A DNA stretch of 9,929 nucleotides from Lachnospiraceae bacterium UBA3820 (GTDB lineage Bacteria; Bacillota; Clostridia; Lachnospirales; Lachnospiraceae): contig DFDU01000031.1 in assembly GCA_002369325.1 (NCBI GenBank), positions 1-9,929 of the forward strand. The letters are read 5' to 3'. Below are positions 6,693 through 9,929 of the stretch, piece after piece. Position 1 is the first letter of the stretch, and each line of letters starts with the position of its first letter. The translations under genes and the position numbers were made by a program. A model generated the notes under the pieces. It ran no database searches and was not told where the DNA came from. It saw only the letters and a list, made by a program, of their open reading frames with translations.

Positions 6693-8024
6693 ATGCGAAA
6701 AAATATCTTGTTGATTATTTCGTTACTGCTTTTTTGCCTGACGGGTTGTGCGGGCAAAGGTAAGGTAAAGGTATATGACGGCAGCACGGAAGATGCGGCT
6801 GCGGCTCATACCGAAGTATCCATAACAGCGGTAATGGTTAAACGTGATACCGAAACAAATGATATTACATTTCTTGATTATATAACCGGTGAACAACTGG
6901 TGCTTGGATATCATGGCGGAGTAAGTGTTACGGATACTTACGGCAATAACCTGATTATAAGTGAGGTGCCAATCGGAAGTGTGGTTGATATAGTTTATTA
7001 TGCCGATACAGAACGATTGGTAAGTATAGCGGCAAACAGCAAGGTTCAGGTAGTTAAAAACGTTAATAAGTTTTCTGCCGACATAAATGCAAAGAAGGCA
7101 ACGTATAAAGGTACCTCATGTAAATTGTCGGAATACGCACTCGCTTTTGAAGATGGAAATGCCAAGAGTATCATGGAAGTAAATACGGAAGATCAGGTTA
7201 CACTTTATTTAATGAATGGAACCTTGATTTCGTGCGTTATAGATATAGGACATGGTTACGTAAGATTGCTTAATCAGGATACTTATATAGGAGGCATGGT
7301 AGAGGTAGGGTATGATGTTATAATTCCTGTAACCGATGATATGCTTTTTCCTGTAAGAGAAGGAAAATACACCTTAAGAATTAACAATAAAGGCTACAGT
7401 AACAGTAAAGAGGTTACTGTTGTTAAAGATGAAGAAACAGAAGTAAATATAGCCGACATTGCGATACCGTCGGGAACCGTCTCATTTCTTGTTACTCCTG
7501 CGGAAGCGGAAGTATATGTGGATGACCAGCTTTGCGATTCACATGCATTTACCGGACTATACGGTTCTTACGGGCTTAAGATAAAGGCAGAAGGATATAA
7601 GAGCTTCAACGGAAGCTTTAAGATTTCCGAACCCGTGAAGACGCACACCTTTGAACTTGAGGAAGAAGAGACCACAGAAACCACGGAAACAACCGAAGAT
7701 ACGACGGAAACGACAGTAAGTACTTCGGAAACAACGGTTGCAACAACGGAAAATCCAAATACGACGCAGATGTATACCGGAGCTACCGAAAATACGATAA
7801 CAGTCAAGACGCCTGTAGGGGTAGGCGTTTATGTGGATGGAAATTATGTTGGATATGCGCCGGTAACATTCCAGAAGGTTGTCGGTACACATACCATAGT
7901 TTTATATCAGACGGGAAGTTTGATAAAGAGTTATACAATTCAGGCAGCAGATGACGGTAAGAATGATGAATACAGTTTTGACGAGCTTACGACGTTGACC
8001 GACTTGATTAATATAGATAATTAG
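6693..8024 (+). CDS. PEGA-domain lipoprotein
   Basis: The 443-residue protein starts with a lipoprotein signal: MRKN, a hydrophobic stretch (5-16) and lipobox LTGC with Cys19 as the lipid-bearing residue, so it should be anchored on the outer face of the cytoplasmic membrane. Residues 40-212 are predicted mostly beta and match no family I recognise. Residues 222-255 resemble the second half of a PEGA repeat (GKYTLRINNKGY). A fuller PEGA domain spans about 259-322, with TPAEAEVYVDDQ and YGLKIKAEGYKSF. A linker of Thr-Thr-Glu repeats occupies 327-354, and a last PEGA domain lies at about 367-432, with TPVGVGVYVDGNYVGYAPV. PEGA repeats occur in bacterial surface proteins and are thought to bind or space parts of the envelope; no enzyme motif is visible. 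The start follows AAGGTGG by five bases and gives an ideal signal peptide, unlike an in-frame TTG at 6663. Confidence 0.85.
   Translation: MRKNILLIISLLLFCLTGCAGKGKVKVYDGSTEDAAAAHTEVSITAVMVKRDTETNDITFLDYITGEQLVLGYHGGVSVTDTYGNNLIISEVPIGSVVDIVYYADTERLVSIAANSKVQVVKNVNKFSADINAKKATYKGTSCKLSEYALAFEDGNAKSIMEVNTEDQVTLYLMNGTLISCVIDIGHGYVRLLNQDTYIGGMVEVGYDVIIPVTDDMLFPVREGKYTLRINNKGYSNSKEVTVVKDEETEVNIADIAIPSGTVSFLVTPAEAEVYVDDQLCDSHAFTGLYGSYGLKIKAEGYKSFNGSFKISEPVKTHTFELEEEETTETTETTEDTTETTVSTSETTVATTENPNTTQMYTGATENTITVKTPVGVGVYVDGNYVGYAPVTFQKVVGTHTIVLYQTGSLIKSYTIQAADDGKNDEYSFDELTTLTDLINIDN
7671..7754 (+). repeat. Degenerate 9-base repeats coding for Thr-Thr-Glu
   Basis: The linker of the lipoprotein is built from imperfect ACN-ACN-GAA units, giving TTE TTE TTE D TTE TTV and so on through residue 354. 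The third codon positions have diverged, so the protein pattern is kept better than the DNA pattern. This suggests selection for a flexible acidic/Thr-rich spacer rather than a recent slippage product. Confidence 0.75.
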
Positions 8025-8051
8025 TTTTTATTACATTTAAGGAGGAACATC

Positions 8052-9779
8052 ATGGATTACATGAAAATATATGAAGAATGGACTACCAACCCGTTTTTCA
8101 GTGAGGAAACAAGACAGGAGCTTCTTGCTATAAAGGATGATGAGAAGGAGATAAAAGAGCGATTCTATGCAGACCTTGAATTCGGTACAGCCGGATTGAG
8201 AGGTATAATCGGTGCAGGTATAAACCGAATGAATAATTATGTGGTAGCAAAGGCTACACAGGGTCTTGCAAATTATATTATCCACAGAAAGAAGCAGTCT
8301 AAGGGTGTTGCCATATGTTTTGATTCCAGAAGATGTTCACCTGAGTTTGCCGATGTTGCCGCTCTTTGTCTTGCGGCAAACGGTATAAAGGCATATGTAT
8401 TTGAGTCACTCAGACCAACTCCCGAACTTTCATTTGCAGTAAGAGAGCTTGGATGTGTGGCAGGTATAAATATTACAGCAAGCCACAATCCGCCTGAGTA
8501 TAACGGATATAAAGTATATTGGGAGGACGGGGCTCAGATTACTCCTCCGCATGATGCGGGTATCATGAAAGAGGTTAAATCGATAACTGTTCAGGATGCA
8601 AAGACCATGCCTAAGCTTGAGGCTATTCATGAAGGTCTTTATGAGATAATCGGCCGTGAGATAGATGACGCATACATAGCCGAATTAAAGAAGAAAGTAA
8701 TTCATCAGGAATGTATAGATAAATACGGAAAAGAATTAAAGATAGTTTATACACCACTTCATGGAACAGGTAACATACCTGCAAGAAGAATACTTCGTGA
8801 GCTTGGCTTTGAAAATGTTTATGTGGTGCCTGAACAGGAAATGCCGGATGGAGATTTTCCTACTGTAAGCTATCCGAATCCTGAGGCTCCAGAAGCATTT
8901 GAGCTTGCTTTAAAGCTTGCTAAGGAAAGAGATGCGGATTTGGTTCTTGCAACCGATCCTGACGCTGACAGACTCGGAGTATATGTTAAGGATAAGCAGG
9001 GTGAGTATCATTGCCTCACGGGGAATATGTCCGGAAGTCTTCTTGCTGATTATGAAATCGGTCAGATAGCTGCTACCAAGGGCTTGCCTGATGATGGTGT
9101 ACTTATCAAAACTATTGTTACAACAAATCTTGCCGACGCAATTGCCGAGCATTATGGAGTCAAGGTCATTGAAACACTTACGGGATTTAAGTATATCGGT
9201 CAGCAGATACTTAATTTTGAAACCAAGGGCGAAGGTACGTATTTATTCGGATTTGAGGAAAGCTATGGTTGCCTTATAGGAACTCACGCCAGAGATAAGG
9301 ATGCAATCGTTGCTACTATGGCTCTTTGTGAGGCAGCAGCTTATTATCGCTCAAAGAATATGACACTTTGGGATGCGATGCTTGATATGTATAACAAATA
9401 CGGATATTATAAAGACGGTATCCAGACACTTACTCTTAAGGGACTTGACGGGCTTGCAAAGATAAAGGAAATCATGGAACACTTAAAGAGCAATACTCCG
9501 GAGCGGATAGCAGGTTACAAGGTGCTTTGGGCACGTAATTATGATAACGATACTTCAACAAATATGATAAATAAGGCTGTACTTCCTACAGGTCTTCCGA
9601 AGTCAAATGTTGTTTATTATGATCTCGAGGACGGAGCATGGTTATGTGTAAGACCTTCGGGAACAGAACCTAAGATAAAATTCTACTACGGTATTGTAGG
9701 AAAGAGCATTGAAGATGCGGATAAGTTATCGGATGAATTCGGACAGTCGGTTATGAAAATGATCGAGCATCTTTTATAA
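8052..9779 (+). CDS. Phosphoglucomutase / phosphomannomutase (alpha-D-phosphohexomutase family)
   Basis: It interconverts glucose-6-phosphate and glucose-1-phosphate, or the mannose equivalents, in the cytoplasm. The 575-residue length and FGTAGLRG at 44-51 place it with the PgcA/PGM2-like branch found in Firmicutes. TASHNP at 142-147 contains the phosphoserine Ser144. DPDADR at 302-307 is the metal loop (Asp302, Asp304, Asp306). GFEES at 400-404 is the sugar-binding loop and RPSGTEPKIKFYYG at 534-547 the phosphate-binding loop. All four domains appear complete. AAGGAGG at 8039-8045, six bases before ATG, is a near-perfect ribosome site. The gene starts 27 bases after the lipoprotein, so co-transcription is likely; a weaker internal promoter is possible (TTGACC at 7995-8000, TAATTA at 8018-8023). 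Its product glucose-1-phosphate is the substrate of RfbA. Glucose versus mannose preference, or phosphopentomutase activity, cannot be settled from these motifs. Confidence 0.95.
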   Translation: MDYMKIYEEWTTNPFFSEETRQELLAIKDDEKEIKERFYADLEFGTAGLRGIIGAGINRMNNYVVAKATQGLANYIIHRKKQSKGVAICFDSRRCSPEFADVAALCLAANGIKAYVFESLRPTPELSFAVRELGCVAGINITASHNPPEYNGYKVYWEDGAQITPPHDAGIMKEVKSITVQDAKTMPKLEAIHEGLYEIIGREIDDAYIAELKKKVIHQECIDKYGKELKIVYTPLHGTGNIPARRILRELGFENVYVVPEQEMPDGDFPTVSYPNPEAPEAFELALKLAKERDADLVLATDPDADRLGVYVKDKQGEYHCLTGNMSGSLLADYEIGQIAATKGLPDDGVLIKTIVTTNLADAIAEHYGVKVIETLTGFKYIGQQILNFETKGEGTYLFGFEESYGCLIGTHARDKDAIVATMALCEAAAYYRSKNMTLWDAMLDMYNKYGYYKDGIQTLTLKGLDGLAKIKEIMEHLKSNTPERIAGYKVLWARNYDNDTSTNMINKAVLPTGLPKSNVVYYDLEDGAWLCVRPSGTEPKIKFYYGIVGKSIEDADKLSDEFGQSVMKMIEHLL

Positions 9780-9855
9780 AAATTGCGGGGACAGTTAAAA
9801 ATGATATGTACCCAGATTCCTGGACACATATCAAAAGCTGTCCCCGATACTTTTT
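9778..9855 (+). terminator. Long palindrome with terminator features after the phosphohexomutase gene
   Basis: CGGGGACAG (9786-9794) pairs perfectly with CTGTCCCCG (9838-9846). Further in, TGATATGT (9802-9809) pairs with ACATATCA (9826-9833) and CCAG (9812-9815) with CTGG (9820-9823), around an ATTC loop. AAAAA at 9778-9782 and TTTTT at 9851-9855 flank it. The T run is four bases from the stem, so termination may be imperfect. Flanking A and T runs would allow action in both directions. The GGGGACAG ends also recall REP-type palindromes. Confidence 0.6.
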
Positions 9856-9865
9856 GTAAAAAAGC

Positions 9866-9894
9866 TTGCAAATTAGTTTAATATGTAATATATT
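9866..9894 (+). promoter_or_regulatory. Probable promoter of the tRNA-Ser gene
   Basis: TTGCAA (9866-9871), a 17-base spacer and TATATT (9889-9894) would start transcription near 9901, about five bases before the tRNA. An alternative pair, TTGTAA (9854-9859) and TTTAAT (9877-9882), also has a 17-base spacer. Confidence 0.45.
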
Positions 9895-9905
9895 ATATCA
9901 GGTGT

Positions 9906-9929
9906 GGAGACGTATCGAAGTGGTCATAA
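9906..9929 (+). tRNA. tRNA-Ser, 5' part only (cut by window end)
   Basis: The last 24 bases read as the start of a class II tRNA: acceptor strand GGAGACG (9906-9912), TA at positions 8-9, then a D arm with the GTGGT core carrying the conserved GG pair. A GG start and this D-loop type fit serine rather than leucine. The anticodon, variable arm and 3' end lie outside the window, so the isotype is inferred from the 5' end alone. Confidence 0.75.

Noticed and set aside
7671..7754. Short regular repeats considered as a CRISPR array or hypervariable microsatellite
   Set aside because: Units are 9 bases, in frame, without spacers, and have diverged at third positions. They are a coding linker, not an array, and are too imperfect for frequent slippage.
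7557..7892. Antisense frames of 111 and 79 codons with repetitive Arg/Gly/Phe or Val/Ser products
   Set aside because: They mirror the Thr-Thr-Glu repeat DNA of the lipoprotein gene and have no ribosome site or family resemblance.

Overview
The window reads as ordinary chromosome of a low-GC, spore-forming Firmicute. It is most likely a member of the Lachnospiraceae or a close clostridial relative. That placement is inference: it rests on A+T-rich DNA with AGA-dominated arginine codons, strong GGAGG-type ribosome sites, a CotS-like spore-coat gene, the short 'archaeal-type' prolyl-tRNA synthetase and a serine tRNA start of a type I recall from this group. All genes lie on the + strand. There is no sign of phage, transposase, CRISPR or defence genes.

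Layout. Positions 1-794 hold the 3' nine-tenths of rfbA (glucose-1-phosphate thymidylyltransferase), closed by a clear intrinsic terminator at 827-859. After a 234-base gap, positions 1029-2579 carry a two-gene unit: an unrecognised six-helix membrane protein with an Asn/Ser-rich tail, then an RluA-type pseudouridine synthase 3 bases later. A plausible extended -10 promoter at the end of that gene leads into proS (2643-4079), followed after 27 bases by a class II CCA/poly(A) nucleotidyltransferase with an HD domain (4107-5483). This region is therefore largely RNA modification, tRNA charging and tRNA end maturation.

Next comes a CotS-like gene with a TTG start (5640-6629). Its ribosome site lies inside the 3' arm of a 14-bp hairpin followed by seven T. 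A sigma-E-like -10 sequence sits inside the same hairpin, so a transcript started there would lack the arm that masks the ribosome site. The encoded kinase-fold protein has lost the expected catalytic and metal-binding residues. A good sigma-A-like promoter then precedes a PEGA-domain lipoprotein (6693-8024), followed by a phosphoglucomutase/phosphomannomutase (8052-9779). A long palindrome with terminator features closes that unit, and the window ends 24 bases into a tRNA-Ser gene with its own likely promoter.

How they fit together. The phosphoglucomutase can supply glucose-1-phosphate, the substrate of RfbA, for cell-surface sugar synthesis, although the two genes are 7 kb apart and in separate transcription units. 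The proS, CCA-enzyme, pseudouridine-synthase and tRNA-Ser genes all serve translation. No wholly new multi-gene system is evident. The most unusual item is the control region and degenerate kinase of the CotS-like gene.
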